From Sulfurovum sp. (lineage in GTDB: Bacteria > Campylobacterota > Campylobacteria > Campylobacterales > Sulfurovaceae), in assembly GCA_026983895.1 (NCBI GenBank), contig JALSTF010000115.1:1-14108 (forward strand): 14,108 bases of DNA, read 5' to 3'. The notes below the pieces were generated by a model. The model made no database searches, was not told the origin of the DNA, and saw nothing but the letters and a program-made list of their open reading frames with translations. The translations under genes and the position numbers were made by a program. Below are positions 6,742 through 14,108 of the stretch, piece by piece; position 1 is the stretch's first letter; the number at the start of each line of letters is the position of its first letter.

Positions 6742-6765
6742 AATGTTTCATTGATGATTTTGGGT

Positions 6766-6771
6766 TATAAT
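6766..6771 (+). promoter_or_regulatory. -10 box for the repeat surface protein operon
   Basis: A perfect TATAAT lies 29 bases before the chosen ATG at 6801. No good -35 is seen at 16-18 bases; a TTGATA lies at a 24-base spacing, too far. The box gives a leader of about 20-25 bases containing GAAGGA. Confidence 0.5.
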
Positions 6772-6800
6772 CATTTACAAGAGCTATGAAGGATATTTTT

Positions 6801-8762
6801 ATGCATAAACGGTTGATTTTCTTTTTCATACCTATTGTACTATTGGCTGCACCGGCAGATGACTATGTGATCAAGGTCAAGACAGACAATCCAGGAGCAT
6901 CCAACAGCAACGAATTCATCATTCCCATTACACGCACCTCAGGAAACGGCTACAATGTCGACTGCAACGATGACGGTACCGATGAAGTGACAGGAGCGAC
7001 AAAATCTGTCTATCCTGACGGCTATACCTGCAGCTATACTTCTGCGGGTACCTATACGATACGTGTCAAGGATAATAACGGCGACCATAAAGGTTTCCGC
7101 CGTATCCGATTTTATATCGATTCAAGTACCACAACCGATGTCCTGAAACTTATGGAGATCAAGCAGTGGGGTACAGCGATCTGGTCTTCCATGTCACAAG
7201 CCTATCGCGGTGCGGAAAACCTGACAGCAACTCCAGCCGATATACCTGATCTCTCCTCTACCACCAGTTTGAAACAGATGTTCCAAGGCTGCGGCAACGC
7301 AGATATCAATACTACAGGATGGAACACTTCGACCATTACCAATATCTCCAGTATGTTTCGTGATGCCTCTATCGCCGACCCGGATACTTCAGGGTGGGAT
7401 ACGTCCAGTGTTACCAATATGCGTCAGGTTTTTTACAAGGCTGCTGCCGCCAATCCAGATGTCAGCGGATGGGATACCTCCCGTGTCACAAAAATGGATT
7501 CCATGTTTCGCGGTGCATCCCAGGCTGTCCCTGATACCTCTGCATGGGATACGAGTCAGGTAACGACTATGGCCTATATGTTCAAAGATGCCGTCAATGC
7601 CAATTCCGATGTCAGTGGATGGAACACATCCCAGGTCACAAGCATGCGTTCTATGTTTAAAAACGCCACCACAGCCACTCCAAATACTTTAAGCTGGGAT
7701 ACTGGCAGTGTCACGACCATGCGTTCTATGTTTGAAGATGCGGTACACGCCAATCCGGATGTCACTGATTGGAACGTCAGCAGTGTCACCAATATGTCTA
7801 AAATGTTCCAAAATGCTGTTTCCTTTGACCGCAATCTGGCACGCTGGGATGTCAGTAATGTTACTGCTTTTGCCAATTTCCTTTCAGGAGGAAAACTCTC
7901 CACCTATCACTATGATGCGCTACTCAAAGGGTGGGTCAATCTCACACTCAGCGACGGAGAATCCTTCGATGCAGGAAACAGCACATACTGCGACGGAGAA
8001 CAGGCACGCACAGATATTATTGCCACCTACAATTGGGACATCAGTGATGCAGGGAAACACTGCCCCACTCCCTGTGAAGAGGTCAAACGGCAACTCAAAG
8101 CCTACCACTGGACGCTCGTAAGCTTCCCTTGTGAAACTGGAAACAACGGGCTCGAAGCACTGCTCGGAAATGCACTGGGAACCTATGGTGATGATGCAGA
8201 GTGGGTGATGTATGAGCAGACCGGTGCAGACAACTACATAGGTATCAATACACAAAAACGCCGCCTTGATGGCAACGATACGGTCAAACCAGGGAAAGGC
8301 TATTGGATCATCTCTGCTTCCGATACCAATATGACCATTGATACCTCGCTAAATGGTCTGGCCTTTACCCCTGAACAGAATGCTTCAAATCTGGGGATTT
8401 CCAATGCCCATTTTGATGATCTCAACATGACACAGCTTCCCGATACAGACAACAGCAATGGCAAAAAAATCATGATGGGCAATCCTTTCCCCAAGAGTAT
8501 CTATCTCTCTAATGTCTACTTCTCCCATGGCAGCAGCAACAGCGGATATCATCAAATGGGAGATACCGTCAACGATGCTTATATCAATCAAACTGTTTAT
8601 ACCTATGAACATGAAGGCACAAGCAAAAATGATTATGTGGCTATCACACCGGATACTCCCGGCTTCACCGACCGTATCGACCCGATGACAGGGTTCTGGA
8701 TCAAGCTTGAATCCAATACATCAGCCGGCAGTAATTACTTGACTTTTCCTTTGGAGAAATAA
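6801..8762 (+). CDS. Secreted BspA/DUF285-type repeat surface protein
   Basis: The protein has 653 residues from the ATG at 6801, which has GAAGGA seven bases upstream; the ATG at 6786 overlaps that Shine-Dalgarno. Residues 1-17 form a Sec signal (likely cleavage near LLAAPA). Domains: an N-terminal beta-rich region (about 20-110) of the kind preceding BspA repeats; eight 25-residue repeats (173-372) of the pattern WDTSxVTxMxxMF; a closing segment (about 373-425) with STYCDGE and CPTPC; and a C-terminal domain of about 220 residues (430-653) with repeated short motifs such as GKGYWII and MTGFWIKL. BspA-like proteins elsewhere mediate adhesion, but the family function here is unproven. Seven Cys (55, 77, 164, 396, 421, 425, 444) lie outside the repeats and could form disulfides. 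I see no lipobox, sortase motif or C-terminal anchor, so how it is held or exported beyond Sec is unclear. Thioredoxin follows one base after the stop. Confidence 0.85.
   Translation: MHKRLIFFFIPIVLLAAPADDYVIKVKTDNPGASNSNEFIIPITRTSGNGYNVDCNDDGTDEVTGATKSVYPDGYTCSYTSAGTYTIRVKDNNGDHKGFRRIRFYIDSSTTTDVLKLMEIKQWGTAIWSSMSQAYRGAENLTATPADIPDLSSTTSLKQMFQGCGNADINTTGWNTSTITNISSMFRDASIADPDTSGWDTSSVTNMRQVFYKAAAANPDVSGWDTSRVTKMDSMFRGASQAVPDTSAWDTSQVTTMAYMFKDAVNANSDVSGWNTSQVTSMRSMFKNATTATPNTLSWDTGSVTTMRSMFEDAVHANPDVTDWNVSSVTNMSKMFQNAVSFDRNLARWDVSNVTAFANFLSGGKLSTYHYDALLKGWVNLTLSDGESFDAGNSTYCDGEQARTDIIATYNWDISDAGKHCPTPCEEVKRQLKAYHWTLVSFPCETGNNGLEALLGNALGTYGDDAEWVMYEQTGADNYIGINTQKRRLDGNDTVKPGKGYWIISASDTNMTIDTSLNGLAFTPEQNASNLGISNAHFDDLNMTQLPDTDNSNGKKIMMGNPFPKSIYLSNVYFSHGSSNSGYHQMGDTVNDAYINQTVYTYEHEGTSKNDYVAITPDTPGFTDRIDPMTGFWIKLESNTSAGSNYLTFPLEK
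7317..7916 (+). repeat. Eight tandem 75-base coding repeats (BspA/DUF285 units)
   Basis: Units begin at 7317, 7392, 7467, 7542, 7617, 7692, 7767 and 7842, each exactly 25 codons with Trp at position 2 and Val or Ile at 7. Met is at 10 in units 2-7 and at 13 in most. Unit endings alternate: units 1 and 3 end PDTS and unit 5 PNTL, while units 2, 4 and 6 end with (N)xDVS/T. This points to a 150-base dimer as the duplicated block. The last two units diverge, as terminal caps often do. Confidence 0.9.
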
Positions 8763-8763
8763 T

Positions 8764-9117
8764 ATGGAACTCACAGACAAAAACTATGAAACGATCATCA
8801 AGAAAAATGAGACACCGGTCTTTATAGACTTCTACTCCCCTACCTGCGGGCCTTGCCAAATGCTGATGCAGCTTATTGACGAGAGGCTGGAAGCGTATGG
8901 GGAGGAAAACAACATACCCGTGGTCAAATGTGATGTCAGCCGCAACCCGAAGCTGGCCTCTGCCTTCAAGATACAGTCCGTGCCTTTTACCATCGCTGTC
9001 ATGCCTGACGGAAAACTCAAATACCCGGAACTTGGATTGAAAAACGAAACGTATTATTTTGAACTGATAGACAAACTGGCAGGAAAAGGGTCTTTCTTTT
9101 CCCGCCTTTTCTCTTAG
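8764..9117 (+). CDS. Thioredoxin-like protein with TCGPC active site
   Basis: A 117-residue cytosolic thioredoxin-fold protein with no signal or membrane segment. The redox motif is CGPC (C28-C31) and the cis-Pro lies in SVPFT (P74), both canonical, but the Trp before the first Cys is replaced by Thr (SPTCGPC). A third Cys (C56) follows VVK in the second strand. The C-terminus adds GKGSFFSRLFS, slightly longer than classical thioredoxin. It starts one base after the surface-protein stop, and its Shine-Dalgarno GGAG (8753-8756) is inside that gene, so translation is probably coupled. The likely role is a dithiol reductase for an unknown client. The general trxA/trxB pair is probably elsewhere, since no thioredoxin reductase is adjacent. 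Convergent gdhA follows 21 bases later. Confidence 0.88.
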   Translation: MELTDKNYETIIKKNETPVFIDFYSPTCGPCQMLMQLIDERLEAYGEENNIPVVKCDVSRNPKLASAFKIQSVPFTIAVMPDGKLKYPELGLKNETYYFELIDKLAGKGSFFSRLFS

Positions 9118-9127
9118 GGAAAGAGAA
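9109..9127. repeat. 7-bp inverted repeat between convergent trx-like gene and gdhA
   Basis: TTCTCTT (9109-9115) and AAGAGAA (9121-9127) are perfect complements around a 5-base loop, covering the thioredoxin stop codon. Neither flank has a T run, so it is not a canonical terminator. A GGGG/CCCC pair at 9134-9148 lies beside it. It may still slow or end transcription between the convergent genes. Confidence 0.25.
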
Positions 9128-9138
9128 CGAAGCGGGGT

Positions 9139-10533
9139 TTAGATCCCCTCGGCGATCATCGCATCGGCGACACGTTTGAAACCGGCGATATTCGCACCGT
9201 CGACATAGTTGCCTTTGACTCCATAATCTTCGGCTGTCTGGGCAACATTGGTACAGATATGTATCATGATATCCTTCAGTTTGGCATCAACCTTTTCAAA
9301 ACTCCAGCGCATCATCTGTGCATTCTGGCTCATCTCCAGGGCACTGACCGCTACACCTCCGGCATTGGCTGCCTTGGCCGGAGCAAAACAGAGATCACTT
9401 TTGAGAATATACTGGGTCGCTTCCAGTGTAGAAGGCATATTCGCCCCCTCACTTATGCTGACGCATCCGTTCTTGACCAGTGCTTTGGCATCGACTTCGG
9501 TCAGTTCATTCTGTGTCGCACACGGGAAAGCCGCATAGCACGGGTAGCTCCACACCGCGTGCCCGCCTTTGGGGTACTCTGACACAGGGATATACACCGC
9601 TTCCGCATGCTGGTCCACATAGCTTTCAAGTGAAGTACGCTTCTCGAACTTCAGCTCTTTGAGCAGTGCCAGGTCCACCCCTCTTGGGTCATAGATGGTC
9701 CCTTTGGAATCAGAACAGGTCACAGGTACCGCACCAATCTGATACAGTTTCTCTATGGCATGCAGGGCGACATTGCCCGAACCGCTGATGGTACAAACTT
9801 TGCCTTTGAGGTCTTCCCTCCCTTCAAGCTCCAGCATCTTTTCCGTAAAGTAGATCACCCCGTATCCTGTTGCTTCCGGACGCATGAGCGAACCGCCGAA
9901 AAAGAAAGGTTTGCCTGTCAGTACCCCTTCATAGGTAGAGGTGATCTTCTTATACTCACCGAAGAGATATCCTATCTCACGGGCACCTACACCGATGTCG
10001 CCGGCAGGTACATCGATACGCGGCCCGATGTACTTATGCAGCTCTTTCATGAAGGCAGAACAGAAACTCATCACTTCAAAGTCTGTCTTCCCTTTGGGGT
10101 CGAAATCGCTCCCTCCTTTGCCTCCGCCGATAGGAAGGCCTGTCAGTGCATTCTTGAGGATCTGCTCAAATCCGAGGAACTTCAAAATCCCCTCATTGAC
10201 AGAAGGATGGAAGCGCAATCCACCCTTATACGGCCCCAGTGCATTGTTGAACTGCACACGATAGCCGGTATTGACCTGCATCTCATTGTTCCTGTCAAGC
10301 CACTCCACTTTGAACTTGATGATCCTGTCAGGTGTTATCAGACGTCTTACGATCGCATTCTCTTTATAGACCGGGTCGGAAAGATAAAGCGGTGCGATAG
10401 AAAGCAGTACTTCTTCCATTGCCTGGAAAAAGACATCATCCTCTTTACAGTTGGGGTTTTTCAGGCTTTTGATATATTCTCTTGCCGCAGCCAGTTCTTT
10501 TGCATCTACTTGTGCCAGTTTATTGTTTGCCAT
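9139..10533 (-). CDS. gdhA: NADP-type glutamate dehydrogenase
   Basis: It catalyses reductive amination of 2-oxoglutarate with ammonia to glutamate, or the reverse, in the cytoplasm as a hexamer. The 464-residue length is typical of the small bacterial class. Visible motifs: GPYKGGLRFHP (100-110), the catalytic-lysine loop GGGKGGSDFDPKGK with K139, PAGDIGVGAREIG with D179, and the nucleotide-binding GSGNVA (251-256) followed by SDSKG at 274-278, the pattern usual for NADP-preferring enzymes. I start at the ATG at 10533 (GGGAG upstream). An ATG at 10548 overlaps the previous stop as TAATG but lacks that spacing. It follows the flavoprotein gene by 14 bases in a leftward run from nuoM and nuoN, so it is likely co-transcribed with the end of the complex I operon, a less usual place for gdhA. 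Confidence 0.96.
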   Translation of the reverse strand: MANNKLAQVDAKELAAAREYIKSLKNPNCKEDDVFFQAMEEVLLSIAPLYLSDPVYKENAIVRRLITPDRIIKFKVEWLDRNNEMQVNTGYRVQFNNALGPYKGGLRFHPSVNEGILKFLGFEQILKNALTGLPIGGGKGGSDFDPKGKTDFEVMSFCSAFMKELHKYIGPRIDVPAGDIGVGAREIGYLFGEYKKITSTYEGVLTGKPFFFGGSLMRPEATGYGVIYFTEKMLELEGREDLKGKVCTISGSGNVALHAIEKLYQIGAVPVTCSDSKGTIYDPRGVDLALLKELKFEKRTSLESYVDQHAEAVYIPVSEYPKGGHAVWSYPCYAAFPCATQNELTEVDAKALVKNGCVSISEGANMPSTLEATQYILKSDLCFAPAKAANAGGVAVSALEMSQNAQMMRWSFEKVDAKLKDIMIHICTNVAQTAEDYGVKGNYVDGANIAGFKRVADAMIAEGI

Positions 10534-10547
10534 TGTTGCTCCCTGCA

Positions 10548-11924
10548 TTATTTTTTAAGTTTATCTGCGATCATATTCGCAGCCATCACAAGAGGATAGT
10601 TCGTCGGTGCCGCGGTCAGCATAGGCTGCGTCGCCACCTGCATGAACATCACCTGAAAGACCGTCATCTGCATCTCTATCATCAGACCGACGATATTGAT
10701 CATTTCGCCTGTCTCGTTGCCGCCGATGATCTGTCCGCCGATGATCCGTCCGCTCTGTCTCATGGCCACCAGCTTGACGAACTGTCTCTGCGCATCGGGG
10801 ATCGTCGCCGGATGACGGTTCATCCCGCTGAAAGCACCGACCACGATATCTCCGCCGCTTTTCAACGCTTCCTCTTCCGTGATCCCGGCAGAGGAGAAGG
10901 CGCTTTTGCCTATCATGGTTGAGAAGATCGCGATGGTACCGCTGAATCCTTTGAGATATTTCAGGCCAAAGAGTGCACTTCCCGCTACACGGCCTTCAGC
11001 CGCAGAAGTGGAAGCGAGCATCACTTTGGAAGGGACTTTCGTAATGAACCCTCTTCTTGCACTGCAGTCGCCTGCGGCAAAGATATCGGTATTTTGCGTC
11101 CGCATATACTCATCGACCCAGATGCCGCCATAGTGTCCCAGAGGAAGGCCGATCTTCTCTGCCAACGAAGTATGGGGTTTGTAGCCTGTCGCCAAAATGA
11201 CCGCATGTGCCTGCACGACCCGGCCGCTTTTAAGCTGTACCGCACTGACAATACTGTCTCCACCATTGTCCAGTACTTCAACCACCCTGTCCTCACCGAT
11301 GAACGTCACACCATGCTCCAGCAGGATCTTCTCTGCTTCCAGTGCCACTTCAGGATCGAACGGGCCTTTCAGGATGTGTTTGCTGCCGCCGATGACCGTA
11401 ACGCGCTTCCCGGCTTCCCTGAATTCCATCGCCATCTCGATACCGATAAAGCCGGTCCCTACAATGACGACATCCTCCACTTTGTCCACATAGGCTTTTG
11501 CCCTGTCGACCAGCGCTTTGTTCTTGGGAATGGTAAAGACACCTTCATACGCCAGGGCATGCTCCAGAGAGGCATGCACGAACGGCATGGAACCGGTAGC
11601 AAAGACCAGCTTGTCGAAAGTAATTTCATATTTATTAGTATAAGCTACTTTCTTCTCTGTGTCTACATCCTCCACCTTTCCCAATATTGTCGATATACCC
11701 ATCTCTGCCGCCATCCCGCAGGAGGCAACATCCTTTTCACTGCACCCGAGGGTTTCACCGAAAATGTAGGGGATCGCACAGGGAACGAGCTGTACTTCGA
11801 ATTCACGGACCACCAGGATCTCTTTGTCCGGGTAGTTCATCTTGGCCGTCACGGCACAGACCCCGCCGGCAGGGCCGCCGCCGATGACCAACACATCACA
11901 CTGTTTCTTTTCCGTCACTTCCAT
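10548..11924 (-). CDS. CoA-disulfide reductase/NADH oxidase-like FAD oxidoreductase
   Basis: A 458-residue FAD and NAD(P)H flavoprotein of the pyridine-nucleotide-disulfide reductase superfamily. Motifs: FAD site GGGPAG (15-20), VPCAIPY with a single C49 in the place of the redox Cys of CoA-disulfide reductase, NADH oxidase and NADH-dependent polysulfide reductase, a second dinucleotide site GTGFIG (156-161), and the FAD-binding AAGDC (283-287). The CxxxxC pair of classical disulfide reductases is absent. A C-terminal dimerisation domain (about 330-458) is present. Candidate reactions are reduction of CoA disulfide, polysulfide/CoA-persulfide or oxygen; sequence alone does not choose among them. 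The start is the ATG at 11924 with GAAGGA ten bases away; a GTG three bases upstream would give better spacing. It begins 15 bases after the nuoN stop, and its Shine-Dalgarno reaches into that stop codon. Confidence 0.85.
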   Translation of the reverse strand: MEVTEKKQCDVLVIGGGPAGGVCAVTAKMNYPDKEILVVREFEVQLVPCAIPYIFGETLGCSEKDVASCGMAAEMGISTILGKVEDVDTEKKVAYTNKYEITFDKLVFATGSMPFVHASLEHALAYEGVFTIPKNKALVDRAKAYVDKVEDVVIVGTGFIGIEMAMEFREAGKRVTVIGGSKHILKGPFDPEVALEAEKILLEHGVTFIGEDRVVEVLDNGGDSIVSAVQLKSGRVVQAHAVILATGYKPHTSLAEKIGLPLGHYGGIWVDEYMRTQNTDIFAAGDCSARRGFITKVPSKVMLASTSAAEGRVAGSALFGLKYLKGFSGTIAIFSTMIGKSAFSSAGITEEEALKSGGDIVVGAFSGMNRHPATIPDAQRQFVKLVAMRQSGRIIGGQIIGGNETGEMINIVGLMIEMQMTVFQVMFMQVATQPMLTAAPTNYPLVMAANMIADKLKK

Positions 11925-11939
11925 CACTCTTTATTCCTT

Positions 11940-13259
11940 CTATAATGTACTGCCGACCGAAAAGACCACCGAGGCAAAGATGCCAAAGAAGAGTGTTCCG
12001 CCAAGCAGGATGATCTGGGCAGCGAGAGGCGCGCGCTCCCTGTCCTGTGCTTTTTCCGTCTCTGCCTCGTCGAAGTAGAGATGTTTGACGATCCAGGCAT
12101 AATAGCCTACCGAAAGTGCTGAATTGAGCAGCGCGACAAGCGCGATGTACCACAGCCCTGCATCCACGACCGCATAGAAGACCACCGCCTTGCCAAGGAA
12201 ACCTGCCAGAAGCGGGATACCCGCCAGAGAAAAGAGCTGGATCGTAAAGAAGAAGGCCAGTACCCCGTTCCCTGCTGCCAGCCCCTTAAGCTCAGCAAGC
12301 GTTTCGATGCCGTATCGCCTGCGCAGGGTATCGAGCAGCAGAAAGACAGCGGTCTGCATGAAGATATAGGCGATGGCCATATAGAGCAACCCTGTTGAAG
12401 CGTAGCTGCTTTTCAAGGCTGCAAACGCCAGCAGCATATAGCCCGCATGCGCGATGGAGGAGTAGGCAAGGATACGCGAGACCTTTTTCTGGAAGAGTGC
12501 CAGCACATTGCCCAGTGTCATGGTCACGACAGCGAGTGTCACCAGCAAAGGAATGCTCAGGGCAAGGTGCACAGAGAGGAAAGGTGCAAAAAAGGCGAAT
12601 GCCGCCACGGCAACGACCGTTTTGGCCACCCCTGTCAGAATGGCCGCATGGGAGTGGCGTACCAGTGCATAGGTATCTGCCGCCCAGCCGTGCATCGGGA
12701 CGATGGTCAGTTTGTAGAACAGGGCCAGAAGCATGATGAAGGCACCCGCTGTCGAGAGCAAACTCCCCTGAGGGGAGAGCACTGCTTTCAGGCTGCCTCC
12801 GCCCATCAGGTAGAGTACCGCGCCAAGCAGCAAAATACCCGTCGCGATGGCACCGGCAATGAACATTTTGATCGCCCCTTCCGCCTGTGCCGCCGTTTTG
12901 ATGTGGCTGACCAGCACGAAAGAGATGATGCTCACCGCCTCGAAAGAGAGGATGAAGGTCAGGAGCGTACGGCTTTGCAGCAGGGCAAGCGATGCCGTCC
13001 CCAGGAAAAGCGTCTGCGTAACGGTCTGATCTTCCTCCTCATGCACGATCAGGGCAAAGAGTACGACTTCCAGTATGAGCATGAAAAGACGGATGGCTTC
13101 GGAACTTGCAAAGCCCTGAAGCGGCATGCCCGCACCGATGAAGGTCAAACCGAACGCTCCCGCCACAGCCAGAAGACCAAAAGGTTTCAGCCAGCGTGTA
13201 CGGTGAAACGCCAGGCTCAGAAGCGATGCGGCGAACAGAAGTGAAAAAGCGCTGATCAT
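11940..13259 (-). CDS. nuoN: NADH-quinone oxidoreductase subunit N
   Basis: NuoN is an antiporter-like, proton-pumping inner-membrane subunit of respiratory complex I. The 439-residue protein is almost entirely membrane segments. Key pumping-path residues expected from E. coli NuoN are in place: E107 in SFEAVS, K183 in FYKLTIVP, K213 in VAKTVV and K356 in GFLGKAV. Other family blocks include PMHGWAADTY (188-197) and RILAYSSIAHAGY (262-274). It is about 45 residues shorter than E. coli NuoN, with E107 about 26 residues earlier, so the N-terminus is compact. The ATG overlaps the nuoM stop as ATGA, which fixes the start. Sitting after nuoM is the standard operon order. The loop near 396-410 (EAETEKAQDRE) is charged and probably exposed. 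Confidence 0.96.
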   Translation of the reverse strand: MISAFSLLFAASLLSLAFHRTRWLKPFGLLAVAGAFGLTFIGAGMPLQGFASSEAIRLFMLILEVVLFALIVHEEEDQTVTQTLFLGTASLALLQSRTLLTFILSFEAVSIISFVLVSHIKTAAQAEGAIKMFIAGAIATGILLLGAVLYLMGGGSLKAVLSPQGSLLSTAGAFIMLLALFYKLTIVPMHGWAADTYALVRHSHAAILTGVAKTVVAVAAFAFFAPFLSVHLALSIPLLVTLAVVTMTLGNVLALFQKKVSRILAYSSIAHAGYMLLAFAALKSSYASTGLLYMAIAYIFMQTAVFLLLDTLRRRYGIETLAELKGLAAGNGVLAFFFTIQLFSLAGIPLLAGFLGKAVVFYAVVDAGLWYIALVALLNSALSVGYYAWIVKHLYFDEAETEKAQDRERAPLAAQIILLGGTLFFGIFASVVFSVGSTL

Positions 13260-14107
13260 AGGACACCTCCCTGTGCGGCCAACTGTACAAAGGCAGGATC
13301 GATCACGTCAAACAGCAGTGACGGGAAAAGACCCAAAAGGACGATCAGCACGGCAAAAATGATCAGTGCCGCGAACTCGGCACGGTGCATGACAAAATGG
13401 CTCTTCTCGACAGTGGGGGACATTTCACCGTAAATGACCCGCCTGAATGTCCAGATGATATATCCTGCTCCGACCATCGAAGCCAGCGCGATCACGATCA
13501 GCCAGAAGCCGTAGGTTTTGATCGAGGCGATGAGTATCGTCAGTTCGCCTATGAAGCCCATCGTCCCCGGCAGTCCCAGTGCGGCCAGGCCGGCCAGCAC
13601 GAAGATCGCCGACAGATAGGGGGCTTTCTGCATCAGACCGCCCATATCGCCCATCTGCCAGCTTCCTGTCCTCTGGTGAAGGAAACCGGCGATGAGGAAG
13701 AGCGGAGAGATGATCAATGCGTGGCCGAACATCTCAAAGAGCGCCGCGCTCAGCCCCGAGTAGCTCAGGGTAGCGATGGCGACCGTGACCAGCCCCATAT
13801 GCGAGATGGAGCTGTAAGCGACCATCTTCTTGAGGTGCGTCTCGTAAAGTGCTATAAAACCGGCATAAAAGAGCGTGACCAGCCCCAGTCCCAGGATCAC
13901 CCAGGCAAAGTGTGCCGACTGTTCGGGCATCATCAGTACCACCATACGGATCATCGCGTAGGCACCCATCTTCAGCAGTACCCCCGCAAGCAGTACGGAG
14001 ATGGGTGCAGGTGCCTGCACGTGGGCATCGGGCAGCCAGGTGTGGAACGGGAAGATCGGCATCTTGACCGCGAAGCCGATGAAAAGAAGCCACCAGACAA
14101 GCGCGGG
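13256..14107 (-). CDS. nuoM: NADH-quinone oxidoreductase subunit M, 5' end outside the window
   Basis: NuoM is another antiporter-like, proton-pumping subunit of complex I in the inner membrane. About 283 C-terminal residues are visible. The frame is open through the window edge, and the ATG at 14062 is internal, since the upstream codons read GFAVKMP, the conserved block holding the functional Lys (K15 of the visible part). The next blocks FPFHTWLPDAHVQAPAP and LLAGVLLKMGAY follow the NuoM consensus. AYSSISHMG and GFIGE downstream confirm the family, and several hydrophobic segments follow. About half of the protein, including the first membrane helices, lies outside the window. It overlaps nuoN by four bases. 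The rest of the nuo operon is expected to the right. Confidence 0.96.
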   Translation of the reverse strand, partial: PALVWWLLFIGFAVKMPIFPFHTWLPDAHVQAPAPISVLLAGVLLKMGAYAMIRMVVLMMPEQSAHFAWVILGLGLVTLFYAGFIALYETHLKKMVAYSSISHMGLVTVAIATLSYSGLSAALFEMFGHALIISPLFLIAGFLHQRTGSWQMGDMGGLMQKAPYLSAIFVLAGLAALGLPGTMGFIGELTILIASIKTYGFWLIVIALASMVGAGYIIWTFRRVIYGEMSPTVEKSHFVMHRAEFAALIIFAVLIVLLGLFPSLLFDVIDPAFVQLAAQGGVL

Positions 14108-14108
14108 A

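Noticed and set aside
6695..6829. Longer MoxR N-terminus using starts at 6724, 6751 or 6829
   Set aside because: None has a Shine-Dalgarno, the longer forms overlap the divergent promoter, and the ATG at 6694 has AGAAGG at the right distance.
7317..7916. Regular 75-base repeats as a possible CRISPR array
   Set aside because: The repeats are uninterrupted, in frame, have no unique spacers and encode a clear 25-residue protein unit.
9760..13244. Long antisense open frames on the + strand opposite gdhA, the flavoprotein and nuoN (for example 9760-10599, 11094-11945, 12447-13244)
   Set aside because: They lie entirely within well-recognised genes on the other strand, have His/Arg/Cys-rich unnatural composition and lack clear Shine-Dalgarno sites. 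They are frame shadows.

Overview
The window looks like a chromosomal segment of a Campylobacterota (Epsilonproteobacteria), probably a Sulfurovum- or Sulfurimonas-like marine or sulfur-environment organism. The grounds are the divergent RecO type at the left edge, an OprD-like porin of the kind common in that phylum, a BspA/DUF285 repeat surface protein, and NuoM/NuoN at the right edge. The genus is an inference from protein character only. I see no rRNA, tRNA, CRISPR array, insertion sequence or phage gene. Coding density is very high, and no gene-free stretch exceeds about 135 bases.

Left part (1-2383): the 3' end of recO, a 54-residue lipoprotein, and a 284-residue lipoprotein whose residues fit an M14-like zinc peptidase/deacylase all read rightward. 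They meet a convergent phnA (yjdM) gene. The two 3' ends are 7 bases apart and share a probable bidirectional terminator.

Centre-left (2384-4952): a signal-peptide-bearing glutaminase (glsA type) and an outer-membrane porin form a two-gene leftward operon. A perfect TATAAT -10 box lies just upstream of it. The likely role is release of glutamate from glutamine in the periplasm.

Centre (4958-9117): a divergent pair of operons is arranged around a 106-base control region. Leftward are a MoxR AAA+ ATPase, a small ribbon-helix-helix-like protein and a membrane-anchored TlpA/ScsD-like thioredoxin, with tightly overlapping genes. Rightward are a 653-residue secreted protein with eight 25-residue BspA/DUF285 repeats and a cytosolic thioredoxin. 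A MoxR operon without a DUF58 or VWA partner, and thiol oxidoreductases on both sides of a cysteine-containing secreted repeat protein, make this the least ordinary part of the window.

Right part (9139-14108): a leftward run nuoM (partial)-nuoN-CoA-disulfide-reductase-like flavoprotein-gdhA, with overlaps or gaps of 15 bases or less. It reads as the downstream end of a complex I operon extended by a pyridine-nucleotide flavoenzyme and glutamate dehydrogenase, tying NAD(P)H turnover to the respiratory chain. No feature in the window proves a wholly undescribed system. The MoxR/repeat-protein cluster and the M14-like lipoprotein are the best candidates for a second look.
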